Shown here piece by piece: positions 27,801 to 35,358 of a stretch of DNA of 64,000 bases (positions are counted from its first letter, which is position 1; each line of letters starts with the position of its first letter). The translations under genes and the position numbers were made by a program. The notes below the pieces were generated by a model. That model ran no database searches. It had not been told where the DNA came from and worked only from the letters and a program-made list of their open reading frames with translations. This stretch comes from Pseudomonas marginalis (GTDB lineage Bacteria; Pseudomonadota; Gammaproteobacteria; Pseudomonadales; Pseudomonadaceae), in NCBI RefSeq assembly GCF_008692035.1, contig NZ_VTFG01000001.1, positions 3,225,501 to 3,289,500 of the forward strand, written 5' to 3'.

Positions 27801-27877
27801 CCATCGGGAGCAAGCCCCCTCCCACAGTTTGATTTGTGAATACATTCAAAATGTGGGAGGGGGCTTGCTCCCGATGG
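27801..27877. repeat. REPIN, second copy
   Basis: A 26-base arm (27801-27826, starting CCATCGGGAGCAAGCCCCCT) and its perfect inverted copy (27852-27877) flank the same centre, TTGATTTGTGAATACATTCA, seen in the REPIN at 24790. The two differ mainly at one base per arm (GGGGGC versus GGGAGC). It ends three bases from the stop codon of the next minus-strand gene. Confidence 0.9.
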
Positions 27878-27879
27878 CG

Positions 27880-28152
27880 TCAGTGGCCGCACTGCAAATT
27901 CGAGCGTTCAACGATCAAGTCAACTATCTGCTGGATGGTAGTGATGTGATCCCAATCTTCCTGGGTCGCTTGCAAGTTGAATTGCCACTTGATCTGCATG
28001 ACAAAGCAGGTCAAATCATCATCAATAATCTTGAAGTCATGGATGAAGTCCGTTTGCTCCGTGACCTGGCTTCGGTCGATGAAACCGATGATATCGACGA
28101 ATAGCTGAATCACCTTTTCGCTGATCTCGGCTCTAGTCGGGCTACCTTCCAT
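27880..28152 (-). CDS. Acyl-carrier-like protein (DUF1493-type)
   Basis: About 90 residues from the ATG at 28152, which follows GAGGCAAGAA; in-frame ATGs at 28164 and 28179 are alternatives. The four-helix pattern (AEISEKVIQLFVDIIGFIDR, TDFIHDFKIIDDDLTCFVMQIKWQFN, TIQQIVDLIVE) resembles acyl carrier proteins. The canonical DSL phosphopantetheine site is replaced by IIDDDL, so modification is doubtful. The start overlaps the end of the upstream hydrophobic gene by 11 bases. Similar pairs exist in enterobacteria (STM2901 region). Function unknown. Confidence 0.6.
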   Translation of the reverse strand: MEGSPTRAEISEKVIQLFVDIIGFIDRSQVTEQTDFIHDFKIIDDDLTCFVMQIKWQFNLQATQEDWDHITTIQQIVDLIVERSNLQCGH

Positions 28153-28708
28153 TTCTTGCCTCATAGGCGCACTTACCAATACTGATTAGATCAAAGACAG
28201 CCAACCCCGCAGCAACGAAAGGAATGCCCCGTCCAATAATGCCAAATACCCGGACGGTGCCAAACGTTGCTTTCGCCATTCTGGCCACCGTGGGTTGCCT
28301 GATCAATGTACGAGGGAAAAAGCGCATTCCAATGAGACTCGCCAAGTTCGTCGTTTTGCTGGAGCCAACATGAACCCAAGTGCCCACGGCAATTTTGCTT
28401 ATAGGTATGCCCGCGGCGCCAGTGAGAACCGTTGCGGCCGTCAAGCCATAGTGTTGCTGTGTACATTTCCAGAGTTCGTCAAACGTGGTGCTCGGCACCG
28501 AGGAGTCAGCATGAACGGGCTTGAGTAACTGGTAACTGGCGCCGTGGGTCCAGCCTGGCGAATTAGGTAAAACCATGACTGCCGGGCAACTTGTCATCGT
28601 GTTTCCCAAATGAAACGCCATGCTTGAAGTTGAGCCGAAATCAATGCCGTTGCCTTGGAGCTCAAACTGGCTTCGCACGATTGCTGTGTGAAGATCGCTT
28701 TCCTGCAT
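28142..28708 (-). CDS. Hydrophobic protein resembling STM2901 family
   Basis: A 188-residue protein. The N-terminal half (ELQGNGIDFGSTSSMAFHLG, FDELWKCTQQHYGLTAATVL) is soluble. The centre has a short hydrophobic stretch and ASLIGMRFFPRTLIRQPTVA. The C-terminus has two Gly-rich hydrophobic segments (TVRVFGIIGRGIPFVAAGLA). The order and the downstream acyl-carrier-like gene recall the STM2901/DUF1493 pairs. The match is from memory of the pattern and is only moderate. The pair could be an effector/partner or defence unit. Confidence 0.5.
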   Translation of the reverse strand: MQESDLHTAIVRSQFELQGNGIDFGSTSSMAFHLGNTMTSCPAVMVLPNSPGWTHGASYQLLKPVHADSSVPSTTFDELWKCTQQHYGLTAATVLTGAAGIPISKIAVGTWVHVGSSKTTNLASLIGMRFFPRTLIRQPTVARMAKATFGTVRVFGIIGRGIPFVAAGLAVFDLISIGKCAYEARNGR

Positions 28709-28823
28709 GACGTAGTCCCTGTACGTAAATGACAGCCGGGATCTTAGGTCGCAGCGAAGGGCTATAGACGGGAGAAGGGAAAATCCAGAAAGGTCCGACA
28801 GGACAGCAAGGCTAAGCCTACCG

Positions 28824-29054
28824 ACTATTCAGAAAGCAGATAAACGCCCTCAAGATGCCCCGCCCTTCATCCTGAATGACAACCTGAGCCTCGAAGACGC
28901 CCTCGCCCATGCGGCGGATTTGCTGCATTGCGCGGTGGGCACTGCGCACTTGTCGGGTGAGGGGATTGATGTGCAGCAGCGGGCGGTGATGCATTTGGTG
29001 GAGATGGCGAAGGGGGTGGTGGATCGGGCGTTGGAGTGTGTGCAGCCTCGATGA
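28824..29054 (+). pseudogene. DUF3077-like small protein without a start codon
   Basis: The frame reads TIQKADKRPQDAPPFILNDN, then LSLEDALAHAADLLHCAVGT, AHLSGEGIDVQQRAVMHLVE, MAKGVVDRALECVQPR and a stop. This matches the Pseudomonas DUF3077 small helical family to its normal C-terminus. No ATG, GTG or TTG lies in frame at the expected start; the codon before ACT is CCG. It is either a decayed copy or has an unusual start. Confidence 0.55.
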
Positions 29055-29099
29055 ACGACAGATAACCGCCCCTCCCACATTTTGAACGGCGTTGTTCTG

Positions 29100-29711
29100 T
29101 CAGAACCCGCGATGTTTCTTCAAATGCTCATTGATCTTCGCCGCCGGCACTTTCTGCAGGGTGCACAGCAGGTCGTGGGACAGTTCGCGCAAGCCATGGG
29201 TACGCCGCAGTTCCTGGGCCAGGTGCGTCGTGAGGTTGGCGGCCATTTCCGCATCCGCCAGCGCGCGGTGGGCCTGGCCGGTATGGGGCAGTTTCGCGTA
29301 GGTGTTGAGGGTGCCGAGCTTGTGGTTGGGCGCAGCCGGCATCAGGCGGCGGGCCAGCAGCAGGGAGCAGGCGAATTTTTGCAGGCGGGTGCGGCGGATC
29401 AGGCCCAGTTCGAAATCCCAGAACTTCTGGTCGAACGCGGCGTTGTGCGCCATCAGCGGCGTGGTGCCGACGAACTCGTTGACTTCGTTCATCACCCGCT
29501 CGGCCGGCGGGGCGCTGCGCAGCATGGCGTTGCTGATGCCGGTGAGTTGCTCGATAAAACCGGGCACGCGCACACCGGCGTTCATCAGGCTCTGGTAGCG
29601 GTCCACGATCTGGCCGCGTTCGAGGATAACCACCGCGATTTCCGTGGCCCGGCAGTGGCTGCTCGGGGTGATGCCGGTGGTTTCAAAGTCGATGACCGCT
29701 ATACGTTCCAA
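29100..29711 (-). CDS. DEDDh 3'-5' exonuclease (DnaQ/PolC-epsilon-like)
   Basis: About 204 residues if started at the TTG at 29711 (reading LERIAVIDFETTG), which GGAACAGG precedes. In-frame extension upstream exists but is not conserved-looking. The exonuclease motifs are VIDFETTG (Exo I), LMAHNAAFDQKFWD (Exo II) and HRALADAEMAANL (Exo III with His). It trims 3' ends of DNA or RNA, probably in repair or nucleotide turnover. It lies about 45 bases downstream of the NYN gene, same strand. Confidence 0.88.
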   Translation of the reverse strand: MERIAVIDFETTGITPSSHCRATEIAVVILERGQIVDRYQSLMNAGVRVPGFIEQLTGISNAMLRSAPPAERVMNEVNEFVGTTPLMAHNAAFDQKFWDFELGLIRRTRLQKFACSLLLARRLMPAAPNHKLGTLNTYAKLPHTGQAHRALADAEMAANLTTHLAQELRRTHGLRELSHDLLCTLQKVPAAKINEHLKKHRGF

Positions 29712-29757
29712 ACCTGTTCCAACTCCGTCTAACCCTTTATTTATTAAGCCGCCGTAC

Positions 29758-30234
29758 TTATTTGAGCAGCAACGCGCCTTCGATCGGCACGTAGCGGCTG
29801 GCGGCACGTATCAGTGAGTTGGCCGTCAGCCCCGGTACGCCGTAGGCCACGGCTTCGACGCCGTGCTTGTGGATGATGCGGTCGAGCAGCATGTCGAAAT
29901 CGCCGTCACCGGAGGCCAGCACAATTTCGTCAACGTGGTCGGCGGCGTCCATGATGTCGATGGTGATGCCCACGTCCCAGTCACCCTTGGCCGAGCCGTC
30001 GCTGCGCTGGATATACGGCTTGAGTTTTACCGTGAACCCCAGGTTACGCAGGATCTGCTGGAACTGCTGCTGCTTGCTGTCACCGCGGTCGATGGCATAC
30101 GCATAGGCCTCGACGATTTGCCCACGCGAGCTGATATCAGCCCAGAGGGCGGCGTAGTTGAAATGGCAACCATAGGCCTGGCGGACGGTGTAGTAGAGGT
30201 TTTGTACATCGGCGAACACTGCAATTTTCTTCAC
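29758..30234 (-). CDS. NYN-domain (LabA/DUF88) putative RNase
   Basis: A 158-residue PIN-like protein. MKKIAVFADVQNLYYTVRQA gives the first Asp and Asn. ADHVDEIVLASGDGDFDMLL gives the later acidic cluster (SGDGDF), and [20 protein letters not shown] is the usual family C-terminus. NYN proteins are metal-dependent RNases. The target is unknown. It is probably co-transcribed with the exonuclease that follows. Confidence 0.88.
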   Translation of the reverse strand: MKKIAVFADVQNLYYTVRQAYGCHFNYAALWADISSRGQIVEAYAYAIDRGDSKQQQFQQILRNLGFTVKLKPYIQRSDGSAKGDWDVGITIDIMDAADHVDEIVLASGDGDFDMLLDRIIHKHGVEAVAYGVPGLTANSLIRAASRYVPIEGALLLK

Positions 30235-30351
30235 CGCACTTCCCCATGACAGCCAGGCGCCAGGGCCCGGAAAGGGTGCCAGTATGCCAGCCGCGAGAAG
30301 GTTGCCGGGAAAAATCAGACCGGGGCGGCTCAGCGCCCCGGGCCGGGAGGG

Positions 30352-31095
30352 TCAGACGAAGGAATCGTCGTCGCCGAAGGAGGAAGAATCGTCGGAATAG
30401 TCGCTGTCGGCAAAGCTGTCCGAGGCGTTGTCGCTGCCCCAGCTGTCATTGCCGGCGAACTTCTGGTCATCGTTGCCCCAGTTGCCGTTGTCACTGGCGG
30501 GCGCCGGCTCTTCACGGATGATTTCTTCCACCACCTGCGGCTGTTGCGAGTTGTGGTTGAACAGGCTGCTGATGCCTTCGGCCAGCAACACACCGCCGGC
30601 CACGCCCGCGGCGGTTTTCATCGCGCCACCGAGGAACCCGCTGCCAATGGGGGCGGCGGCCGGTTGCTGCGGCTGTTGATAGTTCTGTTGCGGCGCTGGC
30701 TGGCCAAAGGACGGCCGCGCCGGTTCACGCCAGCCGCCGCCGGAAGAGGCCGGAGCGCTCTGGGCCGGTTGCGGGTCACGGGAACCGCCGCCAAAGATAC
30801 TCGACAGGAAACCACCGCCGCTCGCCGGGGCCGCTTGTGCGGACTTGGCCCGCTGCAACTCATCCTGCAATTGCTGGATCTGCTGCGCCTGTTGCTTGTT
30901 CTGCGCGTCGAGACTCTTGAGCGCGTGTTCCTGCACCAGGATCGACTGGGTCATGTAGTACCCGGCGGCCGGTTGGCGAGTCATATGCTCCTTGATCCGC
31001 GCTTCGGCCTGGGCGTCGCGGGGGGCTGAGTCCGTTTCGGCTTGCTGCAACCGTGAAAACAGTCCATCGATCAGGGTTTGCTCTTCGCTGTTCAT
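30352..31095 (-). CDS. DUF2076 family protein
   Basis: A 247-residue protein. The N-terminal helical region (EEQTLIDGLFSRLQQAETDS, QAEARIKEHMTRQPAAGYYM) is the DUF2076 signature. A Gln-rich coiled coil (QNKQQAQQIQQLQDELQRAK), a Gly/Pro/Gln low-complexity section and a Gly-Ala hydrophobic segment (GGAMKTAAGVAGGVLLAEGI) follow. The tail is very acidic and Ser/Asp-rich. The family is periplasmic or membrane-associated with no proven function. Confidence 0.85.
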   Translation of the reverse strand: MNSEEQTLIDGLFSRLQQAETDSAPRDAQAEARIKEHMTRQPAAGYYMTQSILVQEHALKSLDAQNKQQAQQIQQLQDELQRAKSAQAAPASGGGFLSSIFGGGSRDPQPAQSAPASSGGGWREPARPSFGQPAPQQNYQQPQQPAAAPIGSGFLGGAMKTAAGVAGGVLLAEGISSLFNHNSQQPQVVEEIIREEPAPASDNGNWGNDDQKFAGNDSWGSDNASDSFADSDYSDDSSSFGDDDSFV

Positions 31096-31266
31096 GGCGA
31101 CCTCGTTAGATTGCCGGTAGAAATCGTGGCCTTGCCTGTGATCAGGCCAGGTGCTTAACCGTTATGGGGGTGTTACGAGTTGTTTCAATGGTCTTTACTC
31201 AAGGTTTACATTTGCTTACCGCTGGCCATCATCGGTTAAAGTGTTGCCCTTGCTTTCAGGCCTGCG

Positions 31267-31935
31267 ATGAACCCGATGAATCCGTTAGACGTATTGCGCG
31301 ACTCCTTCCGTTTTACCCGAGGCAACCTGGGCGCAATCGTCCAACTGTGCCTGCCATTGGTGATCCTCGAAGCCCTGTTGCAACAGCTGCTCGACCATAC
31401 GCTCGGCGCGGATGCGTTCCCCGGCTACAGCGTGGTGGTGGGTTTGCTGGTGTACCCGCTGTACACCGGTGCCTTGATCCTGTTTCTCGACGCCCGCACC
31501 CGTGGCGAGTCGCCGCGCACCAAGGACATCTGGGCCATGGCCCTGACCCTGTGGCCGCGCTTCGCCCTGCTGACCGCCATGAGTACCCTCCTGATTCTGC
31601 TGGGCCTGTCGCTGTATTTCCTGCCGGGCCTGTGGCTGATGGTGGTGTTGGCGTTCGCCGAGTACCTGCTGGTATTGCGCGGCATGCCGGCACTGGAGGC
31701 GATGAAGGAGAGTTTGCGCCTGACCCGTGGGCATTTCTGGCGAATCCTGGTGTGCCTGTTGTGTGTCATGACGCCTCTGTGGCTGCTCAAGGGCGCCAGC
31801 GTCGCGGCCTATCCCAACCCCGCGCCGCTGCTGGGGCTGTTGATGGACAGCGCCCACAGCTTCCTGCAACTGTTCACCAGCGTGGTGCTGTTCCGTTTAT
31901 TCATGCTGATCGGTGGCGATGCCGACGCGCGGTGA
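31267..31935 (+). CDS. YciC-family inner membrane protein
   Basis: A 222-residue polytopic protein with about five or six helices. The pattern MNPMNPLDVLRDSFRFTRGN, VLAFAEYLLVLRGMPALEAM and KESLRLTRGHFWRILVCLLC is the YciC (UPF0259) hallmark. Role unknown. It lies 40 bases upstream of the EEP gene and likely shares its transcript. Confidence 0.85.
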   Translation: MNPMNPLDVLRDSFRFTRGNLGAIVQLCLPLVILEALLQQLLDHTLGADAFPGYSVVVGLLVYPLYTGALILFLDARTRGESPRTKDIWAMALTLWPRFALLTAMSTLLILLGLSLYFLPGLWLMVVLAFAEYLLVLRGMPALEAMKESLRLTRGHFWRILVCLLCVMTPLWLLKGASVAAYPNPAPLLGLLMDSAHSFLQLFTSVVLFRLFMLIGGDADAR

Positions 31936-31975
31936 TATGCTCCACGCCACTCCTGAAACGCCATAAGCCGAGCCG

Positions 31976-33064
31976 ATGACCCGTTTATTGCGCATCACCC
32001 TGCTGGGCCTGCTGATCGTCGCAGGCCTGCTGACGGCCCTGATCTACAGCCTGACCTGGCGCCCCGCCGCCAAGGAAACCCTGCCCGTCAGCTGCGTCGC
32101 GCCCCGTGCGCCAACCCTGTTGCCCGGGCAGGCGCTCAAGGTCATGACCTGGAACGTGCAATACCTGGCCGGCAAGAACTACGTGTTCTGGTACGACACC
32201 GCCGACGGCAGCGGCCCGGACGACCGCCCCACCGTAGAGGACATGGCCGCCAGCCTCGACGAAGTGGCGCGGGTGGTTCGCGATGAACAACCCGACATCC
32301 TGCTGTTGCAGGAACTCGACGAAAACGCCAAGCCTTCCCACTACCAGGACCAGCTGACGCTTTTGCAGGAGCGCCTGGTCGACCTCTACCCGTGCAGCGC
32401 CCAGGCCTTCGACTGGAAAGCCGACTTCGTGCCCGACCGGCATATCTTCGGCAGCGTCGGCCGCAAGCTGGCGACCCTGAGCCGCTACCAGATCGAACAC
32501 GCCGAACGCCTGCAATTGCCGGCGCCCGAGGCCAATATCATCAGCCGCCAGTTCCAACCCAAGCCGGCCTTGCTGTTGACCTACCTGCCCCTGAGCGATG
32601 GCGGCCAACTGGCGGTGCTCAACACCCGCCTGGACGGCGACGCGCCGGGGCGCAGTGCGGTGCAGGAACAGGTGCAAACGACGGTGAAGCTGCTGGACAA
32701 GTTCGAAGGCCGTGGCACGCCCTGGCTGATCGGCGGGGATTTCAACCTGCTGCCCCTGGGGCAGTTCCTGCGTTTGGAGGCGGGTAAGCGCGGGCAGTAT
32801 TCGCCGGACAGTGAGCTGCATTTACTGTGGGACAAGTACCCGATGATCCCGAGCAACAGCCAATCCAGCGGGATTGATCGTGAGAAATGGCTGACGTACT
32901 TTCCCAATGACCCGAGCATCGATGGCCCGGATCGCACCGTCGATTACCTGTTCTACAGCCCACGGATCAAGCGGGTGGAGGCGAATGTACGGCAGGAGGA
33001 TACGTTGCGTATTTCCAACCATCTGCCGGTGATTGCACGGTTCCTGCTGCCCGCCGCGCAATAA
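31976..33064 (+). CDS. Endonuclease/exonuclease/phosphatase family protein
   Basis: A 362-residue EEP-fold hydrolase with one N-terminal membrane helix (ITLLGLLIVAGLLTALIYSL). Catalytic signatures in order are KVMTWNVQYLAG (Asn), ILLLQELDEN (Glu), LAVLNTRLDGDAPGR, IGGDFNLLPLG (Asp, Asn), DRTVDYLFYS and SNHLPVIARF (His). It is tethered to face the periplasm and may act on phospholipids, sphingomyelin-like lipids or nucleic acids. No subfamily could be fixed. Confidence 0.85.
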   Translation: MTRLLRITLLGLLIVAGLLTALIYSLTWRPAAKETLPVSCVAPRAPTLLPGQALKVMTWNVQYLAGKNYVFWYDTADGSGPDDRPTVEDMAASLDEVARVVRDEQPDILLLQELDENAKPSHYQDQLTLLQERLVDLYPCSAQAFDWKADFVPDRHIFGSVGRKLATLSRYQIEHAERLQLPAPEANIISRQFQPKPALLLTYLPLSDGGQLAVLNTRLDGDAPGRSAVQEQVQTTVKLLDKFEGRGTPWLIGGDFNLLPLGQFLRLEAGKRGQYSPDSELHLLWDKYPMIPSNSQSSGIDREKWLTYFPNDPSIDGPDRTVDYLFYSPRIKRVEANVRQEDTLRISNHLPVIARFLLPAAQ

Positions 33065-33080
33065 CCCACACAACAAGATT

Positions 33081-33127
33081 AATGTGGGAGGGGCGGTGCG
33101 ACGATTCGACTTGCTCCCTCCCACATT
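33081..33127. terminator. 12-bp REP-like inverted repeat between convergent genes
   Basis: AATGTGGGAGGG (33081-33092) and CCCTCCCACATT (33116-33127) pair perfectly across a 23-base spacer. It lies between the convergent EEP gene and the hrpB remnant. The arms share the GTGGGAGGG core of the REPINs but lack their conserved centre. It can serve both strands as a terminator. Confidence 0.6.
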
Positions 33128-33140
33128 TGGATCTTTGGCG

Positions 33141-35270
33141 TTACGACTTCCGGGGTTTGATCCGCGCGGTCGGCTCGGCTATCAGCGGATCATCCGGCCA
33201 GTAATGCTTGGGATACCTGCCCTTCAGATCCTTCTTCACTTCGGCGTAGGTACTGCGCCAGAAGTTCGCCAGATCCTGGGTCACCTGCACCGGCCGCCGT
33301 GCCGGGGACAACAGGTGCAACTTCACCACCTGGCGCCCGCCGGCAATGCGCGGGGTGTCGGCCAGGCCGAACAGTTCCTGCAAGCGCACCGCCAGGATCG
33401 GCGGCTGTTCGCTGTAGTCCAACCGCACCGATGAACCCGATGGCACCTTCACATGCTGCGGCGCCAGCTCGTCCAGGCGCTGGGGCAGCGGCCAGGGCAA
33501 CAGGTTGTGCAAGTAGCTGGAGATATCCAGGTTGGCGAAGTGACTCAGCCGCGAGACTTTGCCCAGGTAGGGCATCAGCCAGTGCTCCAGGCTGGCGAGC
33601 AAGGCGTTGTCGCTGACGTCGGGCCATTCGCTGGTGTTGCCGGCGTCCAACTGGCGCAACAGCAGGACGCGGGATTGCCATTGGCGCAGCTCCGGGGTCC
33701 AGGGCAGCAGCTCCAGGCCTTTGCGCCGCACCAGGTTGACCAGCGCCTGGCCGCGCGCGGCTTCGTCGAGGCCGGTGAGCGGTTCGCGGCTGAGCACCAG
33801 TTCACCGACTTTGCGCTGGCGTTCGGCGCGCAGCACGCCTTCGCGCTCATCCCAGTCCAGTTGATCGACGTTGCGCACTTGTTCGGCGAGGACCGTGTCG
33901 AACAGCGCCGGATCGAAGTCCGCCGCCAGATAAATACGTTCTTCACGCTGGCCCTGGCGGCTGCCGAGGTCGGCGATCACCAGCCATGGCTGTTTCATCA
34001 GGCTGTCGGCCTCGGCGAATAATGCCGCGCGGCCATTGGCCAGGCGATATTCGGCACCGCCGGGGCGACGTTGCTGGGCGACACGGTCCGGGTAGGCCAG
34101 CGCCAGCAAGGCGCCGAGCCAGCGCGGGTGGTCGGGGTCGGCCACCGGCCGGGTCGCCTGGCCTCTCAAATAGCCACGGTATTGCCGCGCCAGTTGCTTG
34201 GCGCGTTGCACGCCGCCTTGAGTACCGCGCGCACGCTCTTCACCGGACATCAGCGCCAGGCGGCTGTGCAAATCCGCGCCGCCGCCGCGCAAAATATCGC
34301 GCTCGCCCAACAGTGCCGCGACATCACAGGCCGTGGCCGCCAGCCTCAGGTCCTGCCCGCGCAGCAACAAATGGGCGATACGTGGATGGGCCGGCAGCTC
34401 GGCCATCTTCTGGCCATGTGCCGTGAGTTTTTCGTCATTCAAGGCCCCGAGGCGCACCAGCAAATCCTGGGCCTGGGCATAGGCGGCGGTGGGTGGCACA
34501 TCGAGCCACACGAGCTGTGGGGGCGTGACGCCCCAGCGTGCCAGTTGCAAGGCCAGGCCGGCGAGGTCGGCGGCGAGGATTTCCGCACTGCCATACGCGG
34601 CCAGCCCTTCATGCTGGTCTTCGGACCACAACCGATAACATACCCCCGGCTCCAAGCGCCCGGCCCGGCCCGCACGCTGGGTAGCGCTGGCGCGGGAGAT
34701 GCGCTGAGTATCGAGGCGGGTCATGCCGCTGCCGGGGTCGAAACGCGGCACCCGCGCCAACCCGGCATCGATCACCACACGCACGCCGTTGATGGTCAGG
34801 CTGGTCTCGGCGATGTTGGTGGCGAGCACCACTTTGCGTTTACCGGCCGGTGCCGGATCGATGGCCGCACGCTGGGCGTTGAGGTCCAGCTCGCCATGCA
34901 GCGGGCAGAGCAACACGTCAGGGCTGTGCCCCAGGGCGTCGGCCAGTTGCTGGTTGACCCGGCGAATTTCCGCCTGGCCCGGCAGGAACACCAGCACGCT
35001 GCCGGTTTCATCGTGCAGGGCTTCGAGAATGGTTTGCACCACGCGCGGCTCGATGAATTCACCGGCCTGGTACGGCCGCCCCCAGCGCATCTGCACCGGG
35101 AACATGCGCCCCTCGCTGCGCAGGATCGGCGCGTCATCCAGCAGGCTGGCGAGGCGCTCGCCTTCGAGGGTGGCGGACATCAGAAGGATTTTCAGCGGTT
35201 GCTCGTCGCGAAACAGGTCGCGGCCGTTCAGGCTCAGGGCCAGTGCCAGGTCGGCGTCGAGGCTGCGCTC
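33141..35270 (-). pseudogene. hrpB: ATP-dependent helicase HrpB, 3' part, split by the island
   Basis: About 710 codons of HrpB remain. From the left break the frame reads ERSLDADLALALSLNGRDLF, then the SAT motif LLMSATLEGERLASLLDD, motif V-like VLATNIAETSLTINGVRVVIDAG and motif VI QRAGRAGR. The C-terminal HrpB domain ends at PRKS. The Walker A and DExH-containing first part is absent. In HrpB the residues before ERSLDADL are DEFH, so the interruption falls right after motif II. The missing 5' end should lie past the island, beyond the window. The remnant cannot be an active helicase. Confidence 0.9.
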
Positions 35271-35328
35271 CGAAACTTGACCGATTGCATTATCCTGTCA
35301 AAATCGTTTAGGCATTATAAATTATGCC
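35271..35328. other. Left end of the genomic island (attachment/terminal region)
   Basis: The first bases beyond hrpB homology are AT-rich. TTGAC (35277-35281) and GTCAA (35297-35301) form a 5-bp inverted repeat with 15 bases between. GGCATTATAAATTATGCC (35311-35328) is an 18-bp near-palindrome. Such paired short inverted repeats fit recombinase arm or core sites, or an operator for the integrase operon that begins at 35359. The exact crossover cannot be set without the right end. Confidence 0.6.
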
Positions 35329-35358
35329 CTCAAGACACACGACCAGAGCCTCAAGATC

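Noticed and set aside
24790..27877. CRISPR array
   Set aside because: Repeats are two inverted REP pairs far apart, not evenly spaced direct repeats, and no cas genes are present.
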